From NCBI GenBank assembly GCA_017622845.1, contig JAGAQJ010000075.1:1-59371 (forward strand): a DNA stretch of 59,371 nucleotides, written 5' to 3'. The notes beneath the pieces are model-generated. The model had not been told where the DNA came from. It searched no databases and worked only from the letters and a program-made list of their open reading frames with translations. The translations under genes and the position numbers were made by a program. The stretch is from Lachnospiraceae bacterium. GTDB taxonomy: Bacteria; Bacillota; Clostridia; Lachnospirales; Lachnospiraceae. Every line of letters starts with the position of its first letter. The stretch's first letter is position 1. Shown here one piece after another: positions 25,402-34,874 of the stretch.

Positions 25402-27204
25402 ATGAAAAAGTTTATGTCAAAACACCCAAAAATCATATGGGGACTTCGGAATTTTATCCCGATGTTTCTGTTTCCCATTGCAAATTTTTATTTGTTCGAA
25501 TGGTATACGCACAATCCATGGGAAACGATGAAGGTTGCCATACAGTTTCTCAATATTTACTTGTTCGAGCTGTTGGCGCTATTGTTCCTTTTGGTCTTCG
25601 GCAGACTGAAATGGGCGCTTCGCCTGCAAAGTATTTTCTTTATGGTGGTCGGACTTGTCAATTATTATGTAATCAGCTTTCGCTCTGCTCCCATCATGCC
25701 GTGGGATATTTACTCTATCGGCACTGCCATGAGCGTTGCTGATAATTTTAAATATACGCTTGAGCGGCAGACAGTTTTTGTCCTGATTGGCTTTCTTGTA
25801 TTGATTCTTGCGGAATCAGCCGTCAATCTAAAGCTTAAAGGCACTGAAAAATGGAAAATTCGATTTTGGGGAATACGTGCGGCAGGTGCAGTGATATCGT
25901 TTGCACTTTTATGCAGCTTCACGCACATGCTCCATCAGGACAGTACCATCTTAAAATATGGTATGTATGACAAGCTGTTTACACCGACGGTAATGAGTAA
26001 GCGCGATGGCACCGCTGTTGCCTTTTTAATGGAATTAAAATACGTGTCTGTAGACAAGCCCGACAATTACAGTGCGTCAACGGCAAAGCAGCTTCTTGAG
26101 CCTTATGAGGGCAGTGACGAAGCAGTCGGCGAATCCAAACCAAACATTATTGTCATCATGAATGAAGCTTTTTCTGACCCTGCTGTTCTTGGAGCATTTG
26201 AAACAAACGAAGATTATATGCCTTATGTACACTCTATCCTAAACGGCGCAGTAGACAATACTATATCCGGCTATCTGAATGTATCCGTGCTTGGCGGAAA
26301 TACTGCTAATACCGAATTTGAATTTTTAACAGGAAATACCATGGCATTCCTGCCTCAGGGGAGCGTTCCCTATCAGCAGTATCTCAAGAAGGAACTGCCC
26401 TCACTTGCGTCCCATCTGAAAAATCTTGGTTATGAGACAATTGCCGCCCATCCTTATAACAGTACAGGCTGGGACAGAAATAAGGTGTATCCTCTGCTCG
26501 GCTTTGATGAAATGTATTTTATCAGGGATTATAAGAATCCTGAAAAAATTCGTAAATATGTCAGTGACAAGGCATGCTATGACAAAATCATCGAGCTGTA
26601 TGAGTCAAAGCCTGATGACACGCCGTTTTTTGTATTTAATGTCACCATGCAGAACCACTCCTCCTATACAGATGAGTTTGACAATTTCACCCCTGATATT
26701 GAAGTATCGGACAGTAAATCAACAGCATTAAACAACTATCTGTCTCTGATGAAAATATCCGATGAGGCAATACAATATCTGATTGATTACTTCTCAGGCA
26801 AGGATGAGGATACCATGATTGTATTTTTCGGCGACCATCAGCCTACAAATTCCGTGGTTTCTAATATATGGAAGCTGAACGGCAAAAACGGCAATGAACT
26901 GTCTGATGAAGACGAAGCAAACAGATACAAGGTTCCCTATTTTATCTGGTGCAACTATGATATTGATTTAAAGACGAATGTCGATACAAGTGCAAACTTC
27001 CTGAGCACAGATGTCCTGAATGCAGCCGGTATTCCCTTGAATGCTTATGAGGCTTATCTTGACAATCTGTCAAAGTCTTATCCTGTTGTCACCTCTATCC
27101 GCGCCGAACAGGCTGACGGAAAAAGCACTGAGGTCCAAAATGCGATGGACGACTTAAACAATTACGCTATTTTACAATATGACCGTTTATTTGGTAAAAA
27201 ATAA
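25402..27204 (+). CDS. LtaS-type sulfatase, lipoteichoic acid synthase family
   Basis: A 600-residue polytopic membrane protein with an extracellular sulfatase-fold domain. About five N-terminal helices cover residues 1-180. The catalytic domain starts near P-N-I-I-V-I-M-N-E-A-F (metal Glu) and has Thr301 in G-N-T-A-N-T-E-F, the position of the LtaS nucleophile, then H-P-Y-N-S, Q-N-H-S-S-Y and F-F-G-D-H-Q-P near the end. It should transfer glycerol phosphate or a similar group outside the cell. The ATG at 25402 follows GGAGGAA. It forms an operon with the next gene, 18 bases on. Confidence 0.85.
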   Translation: MKKFMSKHPKIIWGLRNFIPMFLFPIANFYLFEWYTHNPWETMKVAIQFLNIYLFELLALLFLLVFGRLKWALRLQSIFFMVVGLVNYYVISFRSAPIMPWDIYSIGTAMSVADNFKYTLERQTVFVLIGFLVLILAESAVNLKLKGTEKWKIRFWGIRAAGAVISFALLCSFTHMLHQDSTILKYGMYDKLFTPTVMSKRDGTAVAFLMELKYVSVDKPDNYSASTAKQLLEPYEGSDEAVGESKPNIIVIMNEAFSDPAVLGAFETNEDYMPYVHSILNGAVDNTISGYLNVSVLGGNTANTEFEFLTGNTMAFLPQGSVPYQQYLKKELPSLASHLKNLGYETIAAHPYNSTGWDRNKVYPLLGFDEMYFIRDYKNPEKIRKYVSDKACYDKIIELYESKPDDTPFFVFNVTMQNHSSYTDEFDNFTPDIEVSDSKSTALNNYLSLMKISDEAIQYLIDYFSGKDEDTMIVFFGDHQPTNSVVSNIWKLNGKNGNELSDEDEANRYKVPYFIWCNYDIDLKTNVDTSANFLSTDVLNAAGIPLNAYEAYLDNLSKSYPVVTSIRAEQADGKSTEVQNAMDDLNNYAILQYDRLFGKK

Positions 27205-27222
27205 ACCGGAGGGTTTTCGAAT

Positions 27223-29916
27223 ATGAAATCAATAAAAACAAAAAAATTTTTTAAGCTCGATATGCTGTATCTTTTTTCATTTTTGATTCCTGCATTGGTT
27301 ATGCTCGTAATCTTTATCATACGAAAAATTTATCCTTTTGGGGAACGTTCCTTTCTTCATATCGACATGTATCACCAGTATTTTCCATTTCTTGTGGAAT
27401 TTTATCATAAGCTGAAAAACGGCGAAAGTCTTCTCTACTCATGGAATACCGGAATCGGCTCCAATTTTATCGCTCTTTATGTGTACTATCTTGCAAGCCC
27501 GTTGAACTGGCTTTGTGTTCTGATTCCTGAAGCGTATCTTATGGAGTTTCTGTCTTATATGGTAGTGTTAAAGACCGGGCTATGCGGTTTTACCTTCGCT
27601 TATTATATTAGAAAGCATTTTCGAAAGGACTCTTGGGTTGTTCTGTGCTTTGCGCTGTTCTATGCCTTATCAGGCTTTATGGCTGCTTACAACTGGAATG
27701 TGATGTGGCTCGATGTCATCGTACTTGCGCCGGTCATTATCCTTGGCGTCGAGCGGTTGATAAACGAGGGAAAATGCTATCTGTATTGTATCACACTCGG
27801 ATTATCCATTCTGTCAAATTATTACCTTTCCATTATGCTGTGCATCTTTCTTGTGCTTTATTTTATCGTCCTTTTGATTGCAAAGAATCCTGCATCGCAG
27901 GATGCTTCTGCCCCTTTAGCCTTTCCGCATTTTAACCGGATAAAAAACTTCTACCTTAAAGCCGTGATTCGCTTTGGGGTATACTCTCTGCTTGCCGGAG
28001 GAATGGCAGCAATCCTGCTGCTGCCGGAGATTGCTGCACTTCGTTTTACGGAATTCAGCGATATCAGCTTTCCAAGCAAGGTAAAGACATATTTCTCCGT
28101 CATTGATATGCTCGCAAGGCACTGCTTTAATGTAACAGTTGAGACAGGGCTTGACCACTGGCCAAACATTTACTGCGGTGTGGCAGTATTTATCCTGCTG
28201 CCTCTGTATGTAATGCAGAAAAAAATCCCTATCCGCGAAAAAGCTCCTAAGCTGATTCTGCTCACATTTATGCTTATCAGCTACTCGACCAATGTATTAA
28301 ACTTTATATGGCATGGTCTCAACTATCCTGACTCTCTGCCTGCAAGACAGTCTTTTTTGTATATTTTCCTGCTGCTTACACTGTGTTATGAAGCGCTGCT
28401 GCATATACGCGAGCATTCCGGAAGCGAGCTTATGACTTTATTTTTGGGAGTATTATTCTTTATCCTGCTGTGCGAAAAGCTAATCACGGATGATTCCTTT
28501 ACGGGCGCCTGCTTCCTTGCTACAGGTATTTTCCTGCTTATCTATGCAGGCTTTATCCACAGCTACCGGCTTCATGCAAACGTTTCCAAATGGCTCTGTA
28601 TCTGTACAATAGCTGCTGCGATTATTGAGTCGGGAGTCAATACCTACCTGACAAGCGTTCCTACGGTATCAAGAACTACGTATCTTTCAAACCACGACTC
28701 TTATCAGACGTTAACGGAACGGACCCTTCAGAAAGAGAATGGTGATTTCTTCCGCTTTGAGAAATTTGCACGCAGAACGCAAAATGATGCAATGCTGATT
28801 GGTTTTCAGGGCGCTTCTTATTTCTCATCGACACTGAATTCTCTTGTGTCTGATTTTTATGAGAAATACGGAATGAAGGGCAGCCGTGTCAACTATTGCT
28901 ATGATGGCGCTACTCCTGTCACTGCCGCGCTTTTGTCAAACAGATATATGCTTTATACACTGGACAGAGGCTACGATACGCTTTTTGAGCTTGTTGATAC
29001 GGAAGGAAAGCTTTATCTGTACAAAAACAATTATTCTCTCCCTCTTGGGTATATGATTACAGACCATGAGGATTTCTCCTCACAGGATATTTCTGCTGTT
29101 GTTGAGGAATCACCGAGTCTCGAAAATCTTGAGGAAACGACGGACGAGCCGGCTTTTGCCGACACTGTCTTAAATGAATTGTTTAGTGACGCCGAAGATA
29201 TCGAAGAAAATCCTCATGATATTGAGGATGCTGACAAAAATCTAAATCCTATCCAGCGTCAGAATAAACTGGTTCATAAACTCGGCGTGAAGGACGATGT
29301 GTTTATCGGCGTTGAGACAAATTCCTATGGCGACCAGGCGGATATCTATATTGAAGAAAGCGGACATTATTACGCCTATACAGCAAATACCAGGATTGAT
29401 ACCATTATGCTGAATTATGAGGAAGAAACCAAAAGCTTCAGTCAGATTAAAAAGAAATATATACTGGACCTTGGCTATCACAGCGCCGGTGATATTTTGT
29501 CACTCAGCTCTGAAAACGGCGAGTCTCTCAATCTTATTGCATATAAGGTTGACGAATCTGTGCTTGCCGAGTTTATCGGACGCTTAAGCCAGCAGACAAT
29601 GGTTGTTGACGGCTACGATGAAACCTCTCTGACAGGTCATATTGATGTGGAAAATGCCGGTCAGCTGGTGCTTTCCATTGCGTATGAACCGGGCTGGACC
29701 TTATATGTTGACGGCGCCCCCACTGATATGGATCTGTTTGAGGATACCTTTATCAGCGTTTATCTTGAGGAGGGTTCCCATACAATCGAACTGAAATACT
29801 TCCCGGACGGCTTGATACCAGGTGCTACTGTTTCTCTAATATCACTGCTTTTATTTGCAGGTCTGGTACTGACTGTGCGTTATTGCACGAAGCCAAAGAC
29901 AGCAATTCATAAATAA
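27223..29916 (+). CDS. YfhO family membrane protein (GT-C-like)
   Basis: An 897-residue protein with about twelve membrane helices over residues 10-480, an extracellular C-terminal domain of about 400 residues and a last helix near 870-890. The opening F-L-I-P-A-L-V-M-L, then S-F-L-H-I-D-M-Y-H-Q-Y-F-P-F and a W-N-T-G-I-G-S-N-F motif are typical of YfhO, which in Bacillus is needed to glycosylate lipoteichoic acid. The link with an LtaS-type gene supports such a role. An acidic stretch near residues 620-680 is unusual. GGAGGG precedes the ATG. Confidence 0.85.
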   Translation: MKSIKTKKFFKLDMLYLFSFLIPALVMLVIFIIRKIYPFGERSFLHIDMYHQYFPFLVEFYHKLKNGESLLYSWNTGIGSNFIALYVYYLASPLNWLCVLIPEAYLMEFLSYMVVLKTGLCGFTFAYYIRKHFRKDSWVVLCFALFYALSGFMAAYNWNVMWLDVIVLAPVIILGVERLINEGKCYLYCITLGLSILSNYYLSIMLCIFLVLYFIVLLIAKNPASQDASAPLAFPHFNRIKNFYLKAVIRFGVYSLLAGGMAAILLLPEIAALRFTEFSDISFPSKVKTYFSVIDMLARHCFNVTVETGLDHWPNIYCGVAVFILLPLYVMQKKIPIREKAPKLILLTFMLISYSTNVLNFIWHGLNYPDSLPARQSFLYIFLLLTLCYEALLHIREHSGSELMTLFLGVLFFILLCEKLITDDSFTGACFLATGIFLLIYAGFIHSYRLHANVSKWLCICTIAAAIIESGVNTYLTSVPTVSRTTYLSNHDSYQTLTERTLQKENGDFFRFEKFARRTQNDAMLIGFQGASYFSSTLNSLVSDFYEKYGMKGSRVNYCYDGATPVTAALLSNRYMLYTLDRGYDTLFELVDTEGKLYLYKNNYSLPLGYMITDHEDFSSQDISAVVEESPSLENLEETTDEPAFADTVLNELFSDAEDIEENPHDIEDADKNLNPIQRQNKLVHKLGVKDDVFIGVETNSYGDQADIYIEESGHYYAYTANTRIDTIMLNYEEETKSFSQIKKKYILDLGYHSAGDILSLSSENGESLNLIAYKVDESVLAEFIGRLSQQTMVVDGYDETSLTGHIDVENAGQLVLSIAYEPGWTLYVDGAPTDMDLFEDTFISVYLEEGSHTIELKYFPDGLIPGATVSLISLLLFAGLVLTVRYCTKPKTAIHK

Positions 29917-29917
29917 T

Positions 29918-29945
29918 AATAACAGCAGCTTCCTGTTATTTATTG
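29918..29945 (+). terminator. Terminator-like hairpin after the yfhO-like gene
   Basis: AATAACAG and CTGTTATT form an eight-base stem with a seven-base loop, followed by a T-rich stretch, immediately after the stop codon. Confidence 0.55.
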
Positions 29946-30006
29946 AAATCCCAATAGAAAAAGCTTGTCTGTCATCATTCACAGCTTACGCCTCCAGCAA
30001 CCGGAA

Positions 30007-30051
30007 AACCCGGCATGTACACTATGAAAGCATACATGCCGGGTTCATTTT
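30007..30051. terminator. Bidirectional terminator between yfhO-like gene and rqcH
   Basis: AACCCGGCATGTA and TACATGCCGGGTT form a perfect 13-base stem with A residues before and T-rich sequence after. The flanking genes converge. Confidence 0.85.
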
Positions 30052-31789
30052 ATTCCTCAACCTGTTTCAGTCCTTCGATATCAGAATCAATCACAAGAGA
30101 ATAGTTCGTATAATACACGACAAAACCGGGCTTCGAACCGTTCGGTTTTTTTACATTTTTCTTCTGCGTATAATCAATCTCGACCTTTTCCTGCCCTCTT
30201 GCCTGCGAGTAATGCGCCGCAAGTCTTCCTGCTTCCTCAAATACCCTGTCCGGAAGCTCCTCGCCGTTTGTCTTAACAACAACGTGGGAACCCGGGATTC
30301 CCTTGGCATGAAACCACCAATCATTTCCTGCGGCAAACCGGAAGGTCAGTTCTTCATTCTGATAATTATTTTTCCCAACGTATATATGATAACCGTCACT
30401 GCTGATATAATGAAACGGCTTGCTTGTAATGCGCTCGCGTTTTGCATTCCCTTTTCTTCTGATGTAACCGCTCTCTATCAGCTCCTCTTTAATCTGTACC
30501 AAATCCTCTTCCTTGAGCGCGATGTCAAGCGATGTGCTTATGGAGGATAAATGCTTTATCTCGTCATCAGTTTCCTTCGTCAGCGTCGTCAGCGCTTCAT
30601 AGGTCCGCTTGAGCTTCTGGTACTTATCAAAATATTTTTTAGCGTTTTCTCCTGCTGTCAGCATCGGGTCAAGCGGTATCGTTATCATCTGATTGTCGTA
30701 ATAGTTCAAGGCCTCCATTGACTTTGCCCCCGGCTCTACGCCATAACCATACGCATTCAATAATTCTCCATACACTCTGTACTTTTCTCTTTTTTCCGTA
30801 TCCTCAAGCTGCTTCATCTGAAGGTCATACTTTTTGACATTCCGCTCCAATGCTGTCTGGACAATCTTTCTCAAGTCAACAGAGCGCTGCCGGATTCGCG
30901 TAATCGTGTTCTTTTCTGCGTAATAATACTCCAGCAGCCCGGAAATGCTGTCAAATTCCCTTATGCTGTCTTGGGAATAAGAAGTCAATGCCGTTACAGC
31001 ATATTCTGCCGGCTGTTTATTTTCATATACAACATTAGGATAAAAGCTTCCGTTTTGAATATCCTCTGACAGCTTACGAAGCTCTGATGAAAGGTTTGCA
31101 AGCTCGGAAACCGTAAGCTCCGCGCCGGACTTGTCTGAATCAATTCCTGCCCTGTAACACAGCTCATGCGCGATACTAGGCGATATTCCCGTAAATCCTG
31201 TGTATACTGCCTTATATATCGGCATACACTTTGCTTTCAGTACTGCTTCTATCTCACCTTCAGAGCACACTAAAAGCTCTGCCTTATCCTGTGTCTTTGG
31301 AATAAAGTATTCTCTCCCCGGAAGGACTTCCCGTACAGAGCTTACCATGCCTGAGATATGCTTGATACTGTCAATAATCATATTGTTCTCATCACAGAAT
31401 ATGATATTGCTGTGCTTTCCCATAAGCTCTATAATCAAATATTTCCTGCACAAATCGCCTAATTCGTTGAGATGCTCCAGTTCAAAGCGAACAATCCGCT
31501 CCAGACCCGGCTGTGTAACTGATACAATGCGGGCATTCTGCAGGTGCTTGCGCAGCAGCATGCAGAAATTCGGTGCTGTCATGGGACTTGTTTTATTTTT
31601 GTCCGTTAAATATAAAAGCGGCAGGGAAGCATCTGCGGACATGAGCATCCGCACCTGTCCGCAGCTTCCCTTTATAGTCAGGAGCAGCTCATCCTTTTCA
31701 GGCTGAGCTATCTTGTATACCCTGTTTCCAACTAATTTGTCTTGCAGTTCGTTGACAATACCTGCTATTGTCACTCCATCAAATGCCAT
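30050..31789 (-). CDS. rqcH: RqcH-type ribosome quality control factor (NFACT family)
   Basis: A 579-residue NFACT protein, formerly called fibronectin-binding protein. It has NFACT-N (1-180, opening A-F-D-G-V-T-I-A-G-I-V), a helix-hairpin-helix, a long coiled coil (about 280-430, with the D-P-x-x-T-A-x-E-N-A-x-x-Y-F motif) and NFACT-R from about 455 with G-I-P-G-S-H-V-V-V. RqcH binds stalled 50S subunits and adds alanine tails to nascent chains. It follows glgA by 45 bases, which may be chance. Confidence 0.92.
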   Translation of the reverse strand: MAFDGVTIAGIVNELQDKLVGNRVYKIAQPEKDELLLTIKGSCGQVRMLMSADASLPLLYLTDKNKTSPMTAPNFCMLLRKHLQNARIVSVTQPGLERIVRFELEHLNELGDLCRKYLIIELMGKHSNIIFCDENNMIIDSIKHISGMVSSVREVLPGREYFIPKTQDKAELLVCSEGEIEAVLKAKCMPIYKAVYTGFTGISPSIAHELCYRAGIDSDKSGAELTVSELANLSSELRKLSEDIQNGSFYPNVVYENKQPAEYAVTALTSYSQDSIREFDSISGLLEYYYAEKNTITRIRQRSVDLRKIVQTALERNVKKYDLQMKQLEDTEKREKYRVYGELLNAYGYGVEPGAKSMEALNYYDNQMITIPLDPMLTAGENAKKYFDKYQKLKRTYEALTTLTKETDDEIKHLSSISTSLDIALKEEDLVQIKEELIESGYIRRKGNAKRERITSKPFHYISSDGYHIYVGKNNYQNEELTFRFAAGNDWWFHAKGIPGSHVVVKTNGEELPDRVFEEAGRLAAHYSQARGQEKVEIDYTQKKNVKKPNGSKPGFVVYYTNYSLVIDSDIEGLKQVEE

Positions 31790-31834
31790 TTCTGTCCTCC
31801 GGCTTATGTTCTCTGTCAGGGATAGGAACTACGG

Positions 31835-33283
31835 CTATCCAATCATCCAATCGTACATTTCCTGATATTTCAGTGCAGATACCCCCCATGAATAGTCTGC
31901 AGCCATTGCACGGTCCACAATCTTATTCCAGTCACGTTTCTTATCATAATAGATTTGCTCTGCATACCGGATCGTATTCAGCATTTCATGTGCGTTGTAA
32001 TTGGTAAAGCTGAATCCTGTGCCTTTTCCTTCATATTCATTATACGGCTCTACTGTATCTTTCAATCCGCCTGTCTCGCGCACGATAGGAACAGTGCCGT
32101 ATCTCAGGGACATAAGCTGGCTTAGTCCGCACGGCTCAAACAAAGACGGCATCAGGAAGGCATCGCTTGCGGCATAGATTCTATGAGAAAGCTCCTCTGA
32201 GTAATAAATATTGGCAGAAACCTTGCCGTGATATTTCCAGTCAAAGTGACGGAACATATTCTCATAACGTTCTTCACCTGTTCCAAGTACAACAAGCTGA
32301 ATATCGTCCCTGCTGCACATCTCATCCATAATATAAGCAACCAAATCCATACCCTTCTGATCTGTCAGTCTTGATACGATACCGATCATCATCTTCTTGT
32401 CGTTTTCTTCCAGCCCAAGCTGCCTTTGCAGTTCTCTCTTGTTCTTAATCTTCTCTTTTCTGAAGTTCGAAGCATTGTAGCGATGTACTATATACTGATC
32501 TGTCTCAGGATTGTACTCACCATAGTCAATACCATTTACAATCCCTCTAAGGTCATTGCTTCTGGCTGTAAGAAGACCGTTCAGCTTCTCACCGTAGAAA
32601 TCGGTCTTGATTTCCTCAGCGTATGTTGCGCTTACAGTTGTAATTGCATCTGCATACGTAAGTCCGCCCTTTAACAGATTACCATCCTTAAAATAGCCAA
32701 GCTTATCCGGTGTAAAATATGAGCCGTCAAGACCTGTAATATTCTGAACAGTCTTAATGTCATAGATGCCTTGGAATTTCAGGTTATGGATTGTCATAAT
32801 TGTCTTGATTCCCCTGTAAAACTCACCCTGGGCAAATCTTTCTTTTAAGTAAACCGGGATGATCGCTGACTGCCAGTCATGGCAGTGTACAATATCAGGT
32901 CGGAAGCCCACAACCGGAAGAATGGATAATGCTGCTTTTGAGAAAAAGACAAACTTTGTAATCTCTCCTACATGGTCATCACTGTATGGCTTAAAGCCGC
33001 CGAACATCTTTTCATTATCAATAAAATAATATGTGATGCCGTCGTACTGTGCCTCAAGGACTCCCACATACTCGCTCTGTCCCATGAAATCCATATAAAA
33101 ATGCGTTCTGTACTGCATCAGCGATTTCATGTGTTCGGACATGCACATGTATTTGGGAAGCACTACTCTTGCATCAAAATATCTCTTATCATAATATTTT
33201 GGAAGCGAGCCTACCACATCGGCAAGTCCTCCTGTTTTAATAAACGGCACACCTTCTGAAGCCACAAATAAAATGTTTTTCAT
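31835..33283 (-). CDS. glgA: Glycogen synthase (ADP-glucose, GT5)
   Basis: A 482-residue glucosyltransferase with two Rossmann domains. The ADP-glucose-binding K-T-G-G-L-A-D-V-V-G-S-L-P motif is at residues 16-28; the C-terminal active-site E-P-C-G-L-S-Q-L and R-E-T-G-G-L-K-D-T-V are present. It elongates glycogen chains. No other glg genes are nearby. It has its own promoter, downstream of the Spo0A-like gene on the same strand. Confidence 0.95.
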   Translation of the reverse strand: MKNILFVASEGVPFIKTGGLADVVGSLPKYYDKRYFDARVVLPKYMCMSEHMKSLMQYRTHFYMDFMGQSEYVGVLEAQYDGITYYFIDNEKMFGGFKPYSDDHVGEITKFVFFSKAALSILPVVGFRPDIVHCHDWQSAIIPVYLKERFAQGEFYRGIKTIMTIHNLKFQGIYDIKTVQNITGLDGSYFTPDKLGYFKDGNLLKGGLTYADAITTVSATYAEEIKTDFYGEKLNGLLTARSNDLRGIVNGIDYGEYNPETDQYIVHRYNASNFRKEKIKNKRELQRQLGLEENDKKMMIGIVSRLTDQKGMDLVAYIMDEMCSRDDIQLVVLGTGEERYENMFRHFDWKYHGKVSANIYYSEELSHRIYAASDAFLMPSLFEPCGLSQLMSLRYGTVPIVRETGGLKDTVEPYNEYEGKGTGFSFTNYNAHEMLNTIRYAEQIYYDKKRDWNKIVDRAMAADYSWGVSALKYQEMYDWMIG

Positions 33284-33340
33284 ACGCTCAAATCCCTTTC
33301 CTCACTAATTCTAATCCCAGTGATTAATTACACTGCTATA

Positions 33341-33370
33341 ATTATACACCAGACGCAGTGGGAATGTAAA
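33341..33370 (-). promoter_or_regulatory. Promoter of glgA
   Basis: On the minus strand TTTACA (33365-33370), an 18-base spacer and TATAAT (33341-33346). It starts 11 bases past the stop codon of the Spo0A-like gene. Confidence 0.7.
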
Positions 33371-33380
33371 GAAATTTGTC

Positions 33381-33926
33381 CTATGCTCTGTAATGAAGTC
33401 TTATCTTATCAGCTATCAAAGCAATAAACTCCGAATTTGTCGGCTTGCCCTTTCCTATATTAATCGTATATCCGAAAAGGGAGTCAAGTGTTTCCATCTT
33501 TCCTCTGCTCCAAGCCACCTCTATGGCATGTCTTATAGCACGCTCAACACGGCTTGGTGTTGTCTGGTATTTTTTCGCGATTGACGGATAGAGAATTTTT
33601 GTAATAGAGTTCAGCATCTCGATATCCTCTACTGACATCATAATCGCCTCGCGCAGATATTGATACCCTTTGATATGTGCAGGCACTCCAATCTCGTGTA
33701 TCATATCTGTCACATCTTTTTCAAGATCATGTGCATTTGCTGCAGAATTTAGTTCCTGCCTGTTATCCGTTTTGCCTTTGATCAGACTGCTGTCGCCGTT
33801 TGTAAGCTTTGATCCTGCGGGGACTGTTATCATAATCTGAAATTCTTTATCGTTCGTCAGTAAATCGCTGAGAATCCTAAAAATTTTCTCATTGTCCTGC
33901 TGTGTCATTACATTTAACTGTTCCAT
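33381..33926 (-). CDS. Receiverless Spo0A-like DNA-binding protein
   Basis: A 181-residue protein whose residues about 69-181 match the DNA-binding effector domain of Spo0A closely, including V-P-A-H-I-K-G-Y and the recognition helix [21 protein letters not shown] (shown spaced; residues 122-142), and K-P-T-N-S-E-F-I-A. The first 68 residues are short and show no receiver domain, no D-D acidic pocket and no phospho-acceptor. It may bind 0A boxes independently of phosphorylation or compete with full Spo0A. It is upstream of glgA. No 0A box is obvious in its own leader. Confidence 0.85.
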   Translation of the reverse strand: MEQLNVMTQQDNEKIFRILSDLLTNDKEFQIMITVPAGSKLTNGDSSLIKGKTDNRQELNSAANAHDLEKDVTDMIHEIGVPAHIKGYQYLREAIMMSVEDIEMLNSITKILYPSIAKKYQTTPSRVERAIRHAIEVAWSRGKMETLDSLFGYTINIGKGKPTNSEFIALIADKIRLHYRA

Positions 33927-34221
33927 ATTTCTCCTCCATTCTTATCCTGACAATCATGCCAGAGCCTATATCACCACAATACTACACCTGTGCCTGCCTA
34001 AAAGAATCCGTAATTTACGTTTACCTACAAATTCTAGCAGCATTTGGCAATGTCAATTATATAAGAATGTCAATTTATCTTGCAACAGTTACTTATCGCA
34101 CTTTTTGCGCGATAAATACAGCATCCGTCAAAATACAGCATATTCCGTGGAAATACTGTAAAAATAGCTGTTCTTTCTTGTTGAAACGGCTGAAACTTTT
34201 TTTATAAATCCTATGATTTTT
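33927..34221. other. Gene-free AT-rich gap between the Spo0A-like and flavodoxin-like genes
   Basis: It holds a hairpin (TTATCGC against GCGATAA near 34087-34112) without a T tract, and two nearby copies of AATGTCAATT (34050-34075) on the plus strand, equal to TTGACATT on the minus strand, one of which may be a minus-35 box. No gene is supported. Confidence 0.35.
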
Positions 34222-34836
34222 TTAATTTTGCGCGATTTTTACGCGATGATTTTTTTTGGTTTCATGATTAATCCTGCGGACATACCCCCCTCTTGAAATT
34301 CTCTTGGGGTCGACATATTCGTCTTCCCCCTGTACCCTTTCCTTTATAAACATAACATGTTCCTGTAAAGAGCGCATTTTAAAATCAGAAGCATTTTTCC
34401 AAAATATTCCTTTCAGACCGCCTTTTGCCACTGTTTTTATGCCATTTCCGCCAATCCCTAAGCCTCTTCCCCATGTAATATTGGCGTGTACGCAAAAATT
34501 CTTCAAAATTTCCATAGCGGCGCTGGTCTGCTCCCCTTCGTACAGTGCAGTGTAGAGAACCGCATAAAATTTTCCTCCAATGCTCTCTCCGTCTATCACC
34601 GCCTGCTCAACCTTTTGAAGAAATCTGAGAACGCAGGCCGGTACGCTGTTCATATGCACATCTGCCGCCAAAACGATTGCTCCTGCATCCTCCAGATATC
34701 TTAATACGCTGTTCCAGTCCACAGCATCTTTAATAGTCACCGATATCACTTCTTCGTCCGTATTCTGCCTTATACTCTCAAGACACCCCTTGCTGTCACA
34801 TGCAGAAGTATATCCTCCGTCCAACAATAATATCAT
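34222..34836 (-). CDS. Flavodoxin-like / NADPH-dependent FMN reductase-like protein (second of a pair)
   Basis: A 204-residue protein with a Rossmann-like flavodoxin fold: beta strand M-I-L-L-L-D-G-G, then A-I-V-L-A-A-D-V-H-M-N-S-V-P near residue 55 and K-F-Y-A-V-L-Y-T-A-L-Y-E-G near 88. The usual phosphate loop (S-x-R-x-x-S or T-x-T-G-x-T) is replaced by G-G-Y-T-S-A-C-D-S-K-G. The C-terminal 40 residues are basic. The start at 34836 follows AGAGGA; a GTG at 34884 overlaps the previous gene. Function is unknown. Confidence 0.65.
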   Translation of the reverse strand: MILLLDGGYTSACDSKGCLESIRQNTDEEVISVTIKDAVDWNSVLRYLEDAGAIVLAADVHMNSVPACVLRFLQKVEQAVIDGESIGGKFYAVLYTALYEGEQTSAAMEILKNFCVHANITWGRGLGIGGNGIKTVAKGGLKGIFWKNASDFKMRSLQEHVMFIKERVQGEDEYVDPKRISRGGYVRRINHETKKNHRVKIAQN

Positions 34837-34874
34837 TTCGACAATCCTCTTATCTTTCTGCGTCATTCTGAACT

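Noticed and set aside
34040-34075. Strong promoter before the Spo0A-like gene
   Set aside because: TTGACA is present on the minus strand twice, but no minus-10 box occurs at 16-18 bases, so no promoter was called.
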